Part shown: one piece after another, positions 1-6,393 of the stretch | How positions within the stretch are numbered: position 1 is the first letter of the stretch | How the letters are laid out: each line of letters starts with the position of its first letter | NCBI GenBank assembly: GCA_027046415.1 | Contig: JALTYW010000233.1 | Location: 1-8,582 of the forward strand | Direction of reading: 5' to 3' | Source of the DNA: Sulfurovum sp. | Lineage (GTDB): Bacteria > Campylobacterota > Campylobacteria > Campylobacterales > Sulfurovaceae | DNA: 8,582 nucleotides | Program-made: the position numbers and the translations under genes | Notes under the pieces: model-generated | Told to the model about the DNA's origin: nothing | Database searches by the model: none | What the model saw: the letters and a program-made list of their open reading frames with translations, nothing else

Positions 1-540
1 ACACCCCTTTTACCGTCTGACACCATCCTTGCCGCTGGAGACAGCCTGACATACGGACATGGGGCAAACCCAAATGAAAGCTACCCTTCCGTTCTTGCAT
101 CTATGACCGGTCTGCGTATCGTCAATGCAGGCATAAATGGAGAGACTTCCCAAGAAGGGTTGAAGAGACTACCGCAACTGCTGCAACACTACAAACCAAA
201 ACTCACACTGCTCTGTTACGGAGGCAATGATATTCTTCAGAAAAGATCCATGAAAAAGCTGAAAGAGAATCTCAAAACTATGATCTCTCTCATACGTGCC
301 AACGGGAGTGAAGTGATTTTGATCGCTGTGCCGGACATTTCACTTTTTGGGCTGCATCCGCTTCCTCTCTATGATGAGGTAGCCGAGGAGACAGACACAC
401 CGCTTGTCAGCGGTCTTTTCAGCGACATCCTCTCCAATCCGTCACTCAAGAGTGATCAGGTACATCCCAATGCCAAAGGCTACAAAAAGATGGCTGAAGC
501 ACTCTATGAAGCCATCCAAGAACGCTACAGGCTTCCTTAG
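1..540 (+). CDS. GDSL/SGNH-family esterase, TesA-like (5' partial)
   Basis: The reading frame is open from base 1 to the TAG at 538-540, so the gene begins outside the window; 179 residues are visible. The SGNH hydrolase blocks appear in order (fragment numbering): GDSLTYG at 13-19 with nucleophile Ser15, NAGINGETSQ at 42-51 (oxyanion Gly), GGND at 74-77 (oxyanion Asn), and DQVHPN with Asp152 and His155 completing the catalytic triad. The spacing and the GETSQEGLKRLP stretch resemble E. coli TesA (acyl-CoA thioesterase I/arylesterase), so it probably hydrolyses acyl esters or thioesters. TesA proteins are usually periplasmic, but the N-terminus and any signal peptide are missing here. Probably only a short N-terminal piece lies outside. 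An internal Met at base 103 is not a start because blocks I and the nucleophile lie before it. It converges on and overlaps the DUF481 gene by 4 bp. The exact substrate cannot be read from sequence. Confidence 0.9.
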   Translation, partial: TPLLPSDTILAAGDSLTYGHGANPNESYPSVLASMTGLRIVNAGINGETSQEGLKRLPQLLQHYKPKLTLLCYGGNDILQKRSMKKLKENLKTMISLIRANGSEVILIAVPDISLFGLHPLPLYDEVAEETDTPLVSGLFSDILSNPSLKSDQVHPNAKGYKKMAEALYEAIQERYRLP

Positions 541-1328
541 AAACTGTAACCAAGTCGTACGATTGATTTTGTATCTGTCTTCTCAAATCCAACTGGAGGG
601 ATATTGTCATATCGTACCTCTCCTTCAAGCGTCACACTCAATTTTTCTGCAACGGCAAAGGTAAAGCCAAGCACACCTATCACCTCATAATCCTCAAAAT
701 CTTCAAAGTTTTCGGAAGCACCGGCTTTCACATAAAGTAGACTCGTTTTATTGAGCTGGTTGTTATACTCAGCATACTGTGTAAAGGAAGCAAAGTCGTG
801 ATCGGGCTGGTTGTTGCTGTACTGTTCAACGTTGTACGCTGCACCTATCTTGACCTCAAAACGGTGCTGCCCATCATTGTAAAGTTCATTTCCGGCACCA
901 AGACCGATAAAGGTTTTGCTGTCAAAGTTTCTAAAGGTATTGCGAAGCCATCTCAAACTTCCATATGCAAACCATTTCCCTGCAAGTTTCTGTTCAAGTG
1001 CAAGATTCGCCGTATACTCTTCATTGTCTGTCACACCGTCATTTCTTGTCAGATAGACACTGGTATCGAACATCCATGACAGATCACGTCCTTCGTAACC
1101 GGGCATCATATACGAAAGATCATATTTCGCGTTTAAGTTCAATGTTTTTGTATTTCCCGTTGTATTGGCAAAACCAATGTTGATATGCTGTTTCAGCTCT
1201 TTTGAGGCTTTGATGGATGGACTGCTGCCATACTTTCCTTTGACGTCATCGATTTTAATCTCATCTGCACAAAGCTGACTCCCTGCTATTACTGCACCTA
1301 TCAGTGCATACTTATACATCTGTTTCAC
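537..1328 (-). CDS. DUF481 (YdiY-like) outer-membrane beta-barrel protein
   Basis: 263 residues. The N-terminus is a signal peptide (MKQMYKYALIGAVIAG core, likely cleavage after Ala21 in QLCA/DE); Cys20 lacks a proper lipobox, so a lipoprotein is unlikely. The mature part has alternating aromatic/polar strands, the DUF481-like segment NIGFANTTGNTKTLNLN at about residues 50-66, and a C-terminal ...VRLGYSF ending in Phe, the usual signal for barrel insertion by the BAM machinery. The family includes E. coli YdiY, described as salt-induced, but its function is not established. The start is GTG at 1328-1326, preceded by GGAGA (1336-1340) with a 7-nt spacer; an ATG three codons in has no comparable Shine-Dalgarno. 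It lies 63 bp downstream of murC with a possible promoter of its own, and its TAA overlaps the stop of the converging esterase gene. Confidence 0.82.
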   Translation of the reverse strand: MKQMYKYALIGAVIAGSQLCADEIKIDDVKGKYGSSPSIKASKELKQHINIGFANTTGNTKTLNLNAKYDLSYMMPGYEGRDLSWMFDTSVYLTRNDGVTDNEEYTANLALEQKLAGKWFAYGSLRWLRNTFRNFDSKTFIGLGAGNELYNDGQHRFEVKIGAAYNVEQYSNNQPDHDFASFTQYAEYNNQLNKTSLLYVKAGASENFEDFEDYEVIGVLGFTFAVAEKLSVTLEGEVRYDNIPPVGFEKTDTKSIVRLGYSF

Positions 1329-1335
1329 GGTTGAT

Positions 1336-1340
1336 TCTCC
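1336..1340 (-). promoter_or_regulatory. Shine-Dalgarno GGAGA supporting a GTG start
   Basis: GGAGA on the minus strand, 7 nt before GTG at 1328-1326. It decides the DUF481 gene start, because the nearest ATG (1319-1317) would place this site too far away. Confidence 0.6.
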
Positions 1341-1359
1341 ATTGGTAAAATAAAAAGAT

Positions 1360-1365
1360 ATTGTA
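1360..1365 (-). promoter_or_regulatory. Possible -10 element (TACAAT) for the DUF481 gene
   Basis: TACAAT lies in the AT-rich 63-bp gap between murC and the DUF481 gene, 31 nt before its GTG, predicting a leader of roughly 25 nt. No convincing -35 is seen; Campylobacterota vegetative promoters commonly lack a conserved -35. The call rests on a 5/6 match in AT-rich DNA and is tentative. Confidence 0.33.
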
Positions 1366-1391
1366 GTATCAGAATATCACTAAAATATTAT

Positions 1392-2705
1392 CTACACTTC
1401 ACCGCGTATCTGATAGGTGATGTCCCCCGCACCAAAGGCTGTCACAAGCCCTTTATCATACTCCTTGACCACATTTCCGTCACGTATCACCTTAACGATC
1501 CCATCCACTTTGGTGACGCTGTCTGCCATGATCGGGTTGTAGCGGGCAAACGCCCCTTTGAGGTCAATATCTACCTCCAGCTCCCCTGCTGACCAGATAG
1601 GCAGGATCACCAATTCATCCACTCCCTCAAAACACTCGACAAAGGCAGGGAGGTTATCAATGGTACGGGAGTATTTGTGCGGTTGCCAGATCACATTGAG
1701 TTTGTGAAACTCTCTGAGCTTTCTATACTCCTGAAGCGACTGCATCGTTGCCCGGATCTCCGTAGGGTGATGCCCATAGTCATCAATGACAACCATCTCC
1801 TCACGGTTTTGGACAATGTCAAACCGTTTTTTGATCCCTTTGTAGCCAAGCAGATTGTTTCGGATAGACTCAATATCTTCACCCAGCTCCAGTGCCGCCA
1901 GTATCGCCAAAGCAGCATCGATGGCAATGTGCACACCAAACCCGAATACATCGAAACTGCCGTAGGATTTCAGCGTAAAGCGTGTATGCGGCTCTCCGTC
2001 AATCAGTACAAATTCGATCTGTGAAATATCTTTGGAGGGGTAGAGTTTGATACTCTCCATATCGAGCGATGAAAGGAAGTCATCTTCGGCATTGATCACT
2101 CGCACTGATGCCAGCGAGAGAAAGTTACGGTAGGCATTGTAAAACCGCTCCTCATCATACCCATAATACTCCATATGCTCAGGTTCGACATTGGTGACAA
2201 TCGCCAGATAGGGATTGGAGTTAAGAAAGCTCTCGTCACTCTCATCTGCTTCAAAGACCACTTTGTCGTTGGGGTAGTTGCGCACATTGGAGCCAAAAGC
2301 TTTGGAGATCGCACCGATAAGCGCATTGGACTCAGGGATGATAGAAGCAAGCATGGCTGATGTCGTACTCTTGCCATGTGCACCGCCTACAGCATACACT
2401 GTTTTATCTCCCAAAATAAATTTCAGCGCCTCTTTGCGTGAAAGGAGTTCAATACCAAGTTCTTTCGCACGCTGATACTCCGGATTGTTGGGGCGTACTG
2501 CCGCAGAGTAGATAACACGGTCTACCCCTTCAACTGCATCTGGATGGTGGGGAATGGTGATCTTCGCACCAAAATTGAGTGCCAGATCGTTGGTGATCTC
2601 TGTCTGCTTGATATCCGATCCGGAGATAGTATGTCCGTCGTTGTAGAGAAATTTCGCCAAGGCTGAGAGCCCAATGCCTCCGATGCCGATAAAATGGATT
2701 TTCAT
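1392..2705 (-). CDS. murC: UDP-N-acetylmuramate--L-alanine ligase MurC
   Basis: Cytoplasmic ATP-dependent ligase that adds L-Ala to UDP-MurNAc, the first amino acid of the peptidoglycan stem. 437 residues from the chosen start, normal for MurC. Seen in order: N-terminal Rossmann-like UDP-binding stretch IHFIGIGGIGLSALAKFL (3-20), ATP P-loop GGAHGKSTT (107-115), EADESDE (152-158), NVEPEHMEYYG (172-182), the MurC signature DDYGHHPTEI (308-317) and WQPHKYSRT (340-348), with AFGAGD near the end. ATG at 2705-2703 is chosen because the glycine-rich motif starts right after it, as in other MurC proteins, and AAGGGGAG lies just upstream. The frame is open to an ATG at 2747, but those 14 extra residues fall in repeat-like intergenic DNA. 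The P-loop has Ala and Ser where many MurCs have GTHGKTT. It follows the acidic-protein gene by 91 bp. Confidence 0.96.
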   Translation of the reverse strand: MKIHFIGIGGIGLSALAKFLYNDGHTISGSDIKQTEITNDLALNFGAKITIPHHPDAVEGVDRVIYSAAVRPNNPEYQRAKELGIELLSRKEALKFILGDKTVYAVGGAHGKSTTSAMLASIIPESNALIGAISKAFGSNVRNYPNDKVVFEADESDESFLNSNPYLAIVTNVEPEHMEYYGYDEERFYNAYRNFLSLASVRVINAEDDFLSSLDMESIKLYPSKDISQIEFVLIDGEPHTRFTLKSYGSFDVFGFGVHIAIDAALAILAALELGEDIESIRNNLLGYKGIKKRFDIVQNREEMVVIDDYGHHPTEIRATMQSLQEYRKLREFHKLNVIWQPHKYSRTIDNLPAFVECFEGVDELVILPIWSAGELEVDIDLKGAFARYNPIMADSVTKVDGIVKVIRDGNVVKEYDKGLVTAFGAGDITYQIRGEV

Positions 2706-2738
2706 AAATCTCCCCTTCTTCTGTTCAATAGAGGCATC

Positions 2739-2750
2739 GCATTGCAATGC
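2739..2750. repeat. 12-bp perfect palindrome GCATTGCAATGC
   Basis: An uninterrupted 12-bp palindrome centred on TTGCAA, about 34 bp upstream of the murC start in the 91-bp intergenic stretch. It has no loop, so a dimeric protein-binding site is more plausible than an RNA hairpin, but a single copy in this window gives no functional evidence. Confidence 0.5.
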
Positions 2751-2754
2751 AAAC

Positions 2755-2789
2755 AGTCATTCTTCACTCATCACTCCTCACTCTTCACT
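2755..2789 (-). repeat. Heptanucleotide tandem repeat, AGTGARG-type
   Basis: Reading the minus strand from 2789 to 2755, the sequence divides into heptamers: AGTGAAG, AGTGAGG, AGTGATG, AGTGAAG, then the degenerate AATGACT. The four full copies differ only at the sixth base. Each carries TGA, and because 7 is not a multiple of 3, successive copies put stops in all three frames. It sits directly after the hairpin at the end of the preceding gene and before murC. This is a direct observation; function is unknown. Confidence 0.75.
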
Positions 2790-2808
2790 AAAAAGGCTAC
2801 GCCTTTTT
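2790..2808 (-). terminator. Hairpin with T-tract at the end of the acidic-protein gene (possible terminator/attenuator)
   Basis: On the minus strand AAAAAGGC-GTA-GCCTTTTT forms a perfect 8-bp stem with a 3-nt loop, the right arm ending in five T. It includes the last sense codons and the TAG stop (2799-2797) of the gene it would terminate. With only three G:C pairs and A/T runs shared by both arms it is a weak intrinsic terminator, usable in either direction. murC downstream has no clear promoter, so partial read-through or attenuation is more likely than full termination. Confidence 0.5.
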
Positions 2809-3408
2809 CCCATCCTCTTCAAGTACTTTTAACATCTCTTTACCCTCTTCAACGTACTTCGCATACATCGTAAGCAAAATGTCATTTGGCTGCACAAAGG
2901 TACGGATAAAAAATGCCAAAGGATCGTGTGGGTCAATGTCATTGACATCGGCAAGGTTCTCGACAAAATCATCAAACGACATCCCCGCCATCACCGCACA
3001 GGCATGGATCATCATCGCCTCTTTGAGATCTTCGTGGTTGACTGTATGGTGGAGTACCAAAAACATCTCTTTTGCCGCTTTTTTGTCATTCTCACTGTAA
3101 CGCTGAATAGCATGTTCATAGATCGCTCTTGCAATCGCACGCTCCTCCTCACTGCCAAGTACATCGAACGATTTATGCTCGCTCAGATACTCTGCAAGAC
3201 GGTCAAACGCCGTATTGACAATAAAGGTGAAGATCTCGTTGATCTCATCTTCGGGTGCTTCGATCACCAGCTGCGCATCAAGCAGTTGATATCCCTTGTG
3301 GACACTCTCCTGCTCTTTACACTCCTTCTCAAGTCGCTCAATATTGGCAAGAAACTCAGGGTCTTTCTTGAGCTCCTCTACATGAATCTCCGGCATTTCT
3401 GGCTGCAT
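2797..3408 (-). CDS. Acidic, mainly helical protein of unknown function between dapC and murC
   Basis: 203 residues, not recognised as a named family. No signal peptide or membrane segment is visible, so it is probably cytoplasmic. It is very rich in Glu and Asp, with a predicted helical character throughout. The N-terminal third (about 1-40) is charged and coiled-coil-like. The most structured part is about 110-150, with a His-rich stretch LVLHHTVNHEDLKEAMMIHA (His120, His121, His125, Glu126, His135), followed by VNDIDPHDPLAFF (155-167). The ATG at 3408 is supported by AAGGA with a 5-nt spacer. It starts 11 bp after the dapC stop, so the two are almost certainly co-transcribed, and murC follows after 91 bp. 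Position suggests a link to cell-wall synthesis, but this is guilt by association only. The stop codon lies inside a hairpin. Confidence 0.85.
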   Translation of the reverse strand: MQPEMPEIHVEELKKDPEFLANIERLEKECKEQESVHKGYQLLDAQLVIEAPEDEINEIFTFIVNTAFDRLAEYLSEHKSFDVLGSEEERAIARAIYEHAIQRYSENDKKAAKEMFLVLHHTVNHEDLKEAMMIHACAVMAGMSFDDFVENLADVNDIDPHDPLAFFIRTFVQPNDILLTMYAKYVEEGKEMLKVLEEDGKKA

Positions 3409-3419
3409 ACTTTTCCTTT

Positions 3420-4559
3420 TTAACTTTTAATTTTTAACTCTTCCATCAACGCAGCAATGCGCTGCAGCGCCTCTCTCGTCTTCTCTTCCTCATAGACCAG
3501 TGCAAGACGCACATACCCCTTGCCCTCGCCTTCTCTGCCAAGGAAGGAACCGGGGATCACCTTCAGATTGTAACGCTCGTAAAGCTTGAGCGTAAAGTCG
3601 ATCTCATCACCGACTTTCAACCAGATGTAGAAGGTCGCTTCAGGCGGTTCAACTCCCAGCACCTCTTTGGCAACCTCAAAGTTCTTTTTGTACTTCTCCC
3701 GGAAGATATCCACATGACTCTGGTCTGCCCATGCTGCGGCAGCTGCATGCTGAAGCGGCAGCGGTGAGGCACATCCGACATAGGTACGGTAGGTCATGTA
3801 TTCACGCAAGATCTCTGCATCTCCGGCAATAAACCCCGAACGCAGCCCCGGTGCGGAAGAGCGTTTGGAGATGGAGTTGATCACCAGTACATTCTTGAAG
3901 GTCGGATTACCCGCTTCTATGGAAGCATTCAATAGTGATGGTACCGGCTCGTTCAGATACAAATCGGCATAGCACTCGTCATTGAGCAGTACAAAGTCAT
4001 ACTTGAGCGCCAGTTTGACCCACTCTTTCATCGCCTCCATGGACATCGTTGAGGCGGTCGGGTTGTTGGGGGAGTTGAGGATAACAAGGTTGGCTTGGGC
4101 AAGTACCGACGTATCAGCAACCGGCTGAAAGTTGTTTGCTTCATTCAGGTTAAGATAGACCACCTTGGCACGGCTCGCTTTGGCTGCCCCCTCGTAGATC
4201 TGATAAAATGGGTTGGGAAAGAACATCAAAGGTGCTTCGACATCGTGCAGCAAAAACTGCGGAAAGTTAAAGAGCACCTCTCTGGTACCAAATGTCGGGA
4301 TGATCTGCGCATCTGAGAGTGTCAAACCAAAACGGTTTTTCAGATAGGTCAGCATCCCTTCACGAAGTACTGCTTCTCCGGAGGTTTTTGGATATTTGTT
4401 CAATTTGGATGCATTGGCATTGAGTGTGTCGAGAATAAACTGCGGCGTCTCAAACTGCGGCTCGCCGATCGTCAGTGACAGCGGTGCATAGTCACTGTTT
4501 GGCAGCAGGTCTTTCAGTAGGTTGTTGAGTTTTTCAAAGGGGTAGGTTTCAAACTGCAT
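3420..4559 (-). CDS. dapC: Succinyldiaminopimelate transaminase DapC (PLP fold type I)
   Basis: Probable aminotransferase converting N-succinyl-2-amino-6-ketopimelate to N-succinyl-LL-diaminopimelate with glutamate, in the succinylase route to lysine and meso-DAP. 379 residues, full length. Class I/II aminotransferase marks are: SLTIGEPQFETP (28-39) near the N-terminus, the NSPNNPT loop (162-168), NDECYADLY (193-201) with the cofactor-contacting Asp/Glu, the PLP lysine in SISKRSSAPGLRSG (Lys232), and VRLAL with the carboxylate-binding Arg351. The SKRSSxPGLRSGF form is typical of DapC-like enzymes. The general class is certain; the exact substrate is inferred from this resemblance and from the neighbouring peptidoglycan genes, and another aspartate-type aminotransferase activity is possible. 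It is first in its operon, with its own promoter at 4581-4586; the leader is short and the ribosome-binding site (AGGG) weak. Confidence 0.88.
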   Translation of the reverse strand: MQFETYPFEKLNNLLKDLLPNSDYAPLSLTIGEPQFETPQFILDTLNANASKLNKYPKTSGEAVLREGMLTYLKNRFGLTLSDAQIIPTFGTREVLFNFPQFLLHDVEAPLMFFPNPFYQIYEGAAKASRAKVVYLNLNEANNFQPVADTSVLAQANLVILNSPNNPTASTMSMEAMKEWVKLALKYDFVLLNDECYADLYLNEPVPSLLNASIEAGNPTFKNVLVINSISKRSSAPGLRSGFIAGDAEILREYMTYRTYVGCASPLPLQHAAAAAWADQSHVDIFREKYKKNFEVAKEVLGVEPPEATFYIWLKVGDEIDFTLKLYERYNLKVIPGSFLGREGEGKGYVRLALVYEEEKTREALQRIAALMEELKIKS

Positions 4560-4580
4560 GGGTACCCTGTTTTTGTAGAG

Positions 4581-4586
4581 ATTATA
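4581..4586 (-). promoter_or_regulatory. Extended -10 promoter (TGCTATAAT) of the dapC operon
   Basis: A perfect TATAAT preceded by TGC, an extended -10, in the 58-bp gap between the PBP4 and dapC genes. It is preceded by a T-run, and no TTGACA-like -35 is evident. A start about 7 nt downstream would leave a leader of only about 15 nt before the ATG at 4559. It marks dapC as the start of a new transcription unit, separate from the upstream operon. Confidence 0.68.
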
Positions 4587-4617
4587 GCAAAAATGGGGTT
4601 AAGGGCACCTCTAAATT

Positions 4618-6393
4618 TTAGTAAAGCCTTGCTCCCTCTGCATCGAGTTTCTCTTTTGTGGTCAAGAATGCACCCTTGCCAATACTGCTGCGCACCTTTG
4701 CAAGTGCTTCTCTGGCACGTACTTCTGCTGCATAGGGTCCCACCAGTACTTTAAACTCTTTTCCCGGCACAATGCGATACGGCAGGAAAGCCTTTTTGAG
4801 TTTCTGAAGGTAGGATGCCTTGGGATAGTGTTTGAAAGAACCAGTCTGGATATAGTAGCGACCTTTGGCATCTTTAGGTGCAGGTTGTGCAAAGTCTACT
4901 ACAGGCTTTTCAGGCTGAATACGGACAGACTTTTGCTTGCGAAGTGTTTCAGGTACAGAAACAAAATCTTTTGGTTTTTGTGCAGCACTTGAGCTTCTTC
5001 CCTTGTAATGCACCAGCCATGTAATGATCTCATCTTGCATTTTGGCAGCTTTCCAGCGGGCATGTTTACTGTTGACAAGGATAACTGCCGTATAGTACCT
5101 GCCGTTTTTGCTTTTGACATACCCGGCAATGTTCTTGACATGCTTGAGCGTACCAGTCTTCATCCATGCCCGGTTGCGCACCACCGTACCGCGGAAACGC
5201 CTTTTGATAGTACCGTCTCTGCCGGCAATGGAGAGAGTCTGCATCCACCGCATACCGTAGCGGCTGTAGGCGTTGTCCAGCACGCCAGCAAGGATCTTGG
5301 CAGTAATCTTTGAGGTGCGGGAGAGCCCGCATCCATTGTCGATGTGTGGCAAAGAAGTACCCAATGCCCCATTGGCACGCAATATGATCCGTACCGCTTT
5401 ACGCCCCTTTGCAACGGTTGCCGGTGCTCCGTACATCTTTGCACCAAGCAGTAGAAGCAGATGCCTTGCGTAGAGGTTGTTGGACTTCTTCGCCGTCTTG
5501 GAAACGATCTTCTCAAGCGAAGCAGAGTAGTGTGTAAAGAGCACTTTTGCACCTTTAGGGAGACGTTGCAGACGCAGCCTGCCACCTACCACTACACCCT
5601 CCTCCTGCAGTGCCGCTTTGAGTGCATAATAGAAGGACTTGTAAGGCTTGGTCAAAACCTGACAGAGGTTGCGTTTCCCACACCGTTTTGAGATCTTGCC
5701 CTTTAGCCACACTTCCGGTACCGCTTTTGAGTCGTCTATCTTGACATGCGGCCAGGAGTAGCGCCCGCGGCAGGGTTTGTTGACACGCTGAAGCTGATTG
5801 TGTACGACAAAGCTTTTATCGGGCGTCTTTTTAGTCACACTGTTTAGATTGGGGATGACACAGATGGTACTGACACGTTCATTGAACATCATCGCATCGG
5901 GCATTGCATTGTAAGGGCTGTGCGGATGATCATCAAACCCGGAGGTGTTGCGGCTGCCGACTTTAAAGTAGCTGCGGTCGATGACAATGTTGCCCGTGAT
6001 CCTCTCAATACCCGCAGCTTTGATACGGGAAACGATGTCAGGAAGATCCTCATCACTCAGTGTCGGATCGCCATACCCTTTGACGATCAGATCACCATGC
6101 AGCACACCGTTTGCAAGGCGTCCCCTACGGTAAAATACCGTTGGCCACCGGTAGTCAAACCCCAGTTTCAGTACCGCTGCATAGGTGGTCAGTACTTTGA
6201 TAACCGATGCCGGCGTACGCACGTGGTTGGCATTGAGCGATGCAACCACGCGGCTGCCCTTGCCCGCCTCTTTGATGTAGATGGAAATATCTTTTTTAGG
6301 AATGCCCGACTTGGCAATGGCACTTTCAATGCCTGAAGGCAGCGCCCATACTGTTGCATTCAGCAGCAGTATCAGCAATATGCTTTTTTTCAA
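4618..6393 (-). CDS. dacB: PBP4-type D-Ala-D-Ala carboxypeptidase/endopeptidase with C-terminal SPOR domain
   Basis: Periplasmic low-molecular-weight class C penicillin-binding protein that removes terminal D-Ala and cleaves cross-links. From the TTG start at 6393 it has 591 residues: signal peptide (MKKSILLILLLNATVWA, about 1-17), S13 peptidase core about 20-465, a Pro/Lys-rich linker about 465-510, and a SPOR domain about 511-580 (YYIQTGSFKHYPKA..., FKVLVGPY). Catalytic motifs are SVIK (Ser63, Lys66), SNN (304-306) and KTG (412-414). E. coli DacB is shorter and lacks SPOR. SPOR domains bind glycan stripped of stem peptides, usually at the septum, so a septal role is inferred. The TTG is chosen because GGAGGG lies 7 nt before it, the signal peptide then begins MKKS, and TTGA overlaps the preceding gene's TGA. 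It is last of three coupled genes. Confidence 0.93.
   Translation of the reverse strand: MKKSILLILLLNATVWALPSGIESAIAKSGIPKKDISIYIKEAGKGSRVVASLNANHVRTPASVIKVLTTYAAVLKLGFDYRWPTVFYRRGRLANGVLHGDLIVKGYGDPTLSDEDLPDIVSRIKAAGIERITGNIVIDRSYFKVGSRNTSGFDDHPHSPYNAMPDAMMFNERVSTICVIPNLNSVTKKTPDKSFVVHNQLQRVNKPCRGRYSWPHVKIDDSKAVPEVWLKGKISKRCGKRNLCQVLTKPYKSFYYALKAALQEEGVVVGGRLRLQRLPKGAKVLFTHYSASLEKIVSKTAKKSNNLYARHLLLLLGAKMYGAPATVAKGRKAVRIILRANGALGTSLPHIDNGCGLSRTSKITAKILAGVLDNAYSRYGMRWMQTLSIAGRDGTIKRRFRGTVVRNRAWMKTGTLKHVKNIAGYVKSKNGRYYTAVILVNSKHARWKAAKMQDEIITWLVHYKGRSSSAAQKPKDFVSVPETLRKQKSVRIQPEKPVVDFAQPAPKDAKGRYYIQTGSFKHYPKASYLQKLKKAFLPYRIVPGKEFKVLVGPYAAEVRAREALAKVRSSIGKGAFLTTKEKLDAEGARLY

Noticed and set aside
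2706..2747. N-terminal extension of MurC to the ATG at 2747
   Set aside because: The extra residues are read through a palindrome and intergenic DNA; family proteins begin just before the glycine-rich motif, as from 2705.
2720..2755. Possible murC promoter with a TTGCAT -35 and a TATTGA -10
   Set aside because: Both elements match consensus at only about half the positions, which is too weak to report as a site.
2926..3423. A 165-codon plus-strand frame opposite the acidic-protein gene
   Set aside because: It shadows a gene with good start signals and operon spacing, and its translation is Cys/His/Arg-rich without a domain.
4560..4567. 8-bp palindrome GGGTACCC just before the dapC ATG
   Set aside because: It is short, can arise by chance, and overlaps the ribosome-binding region; nothing supports an operator function.
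5160..5585. A 141-codon minus-strand frame inside the PBP4 gene
   Set aside because: It lies within the peptidase core in another frame; the SNN and KTG motifs of the main frame cover the same bases.
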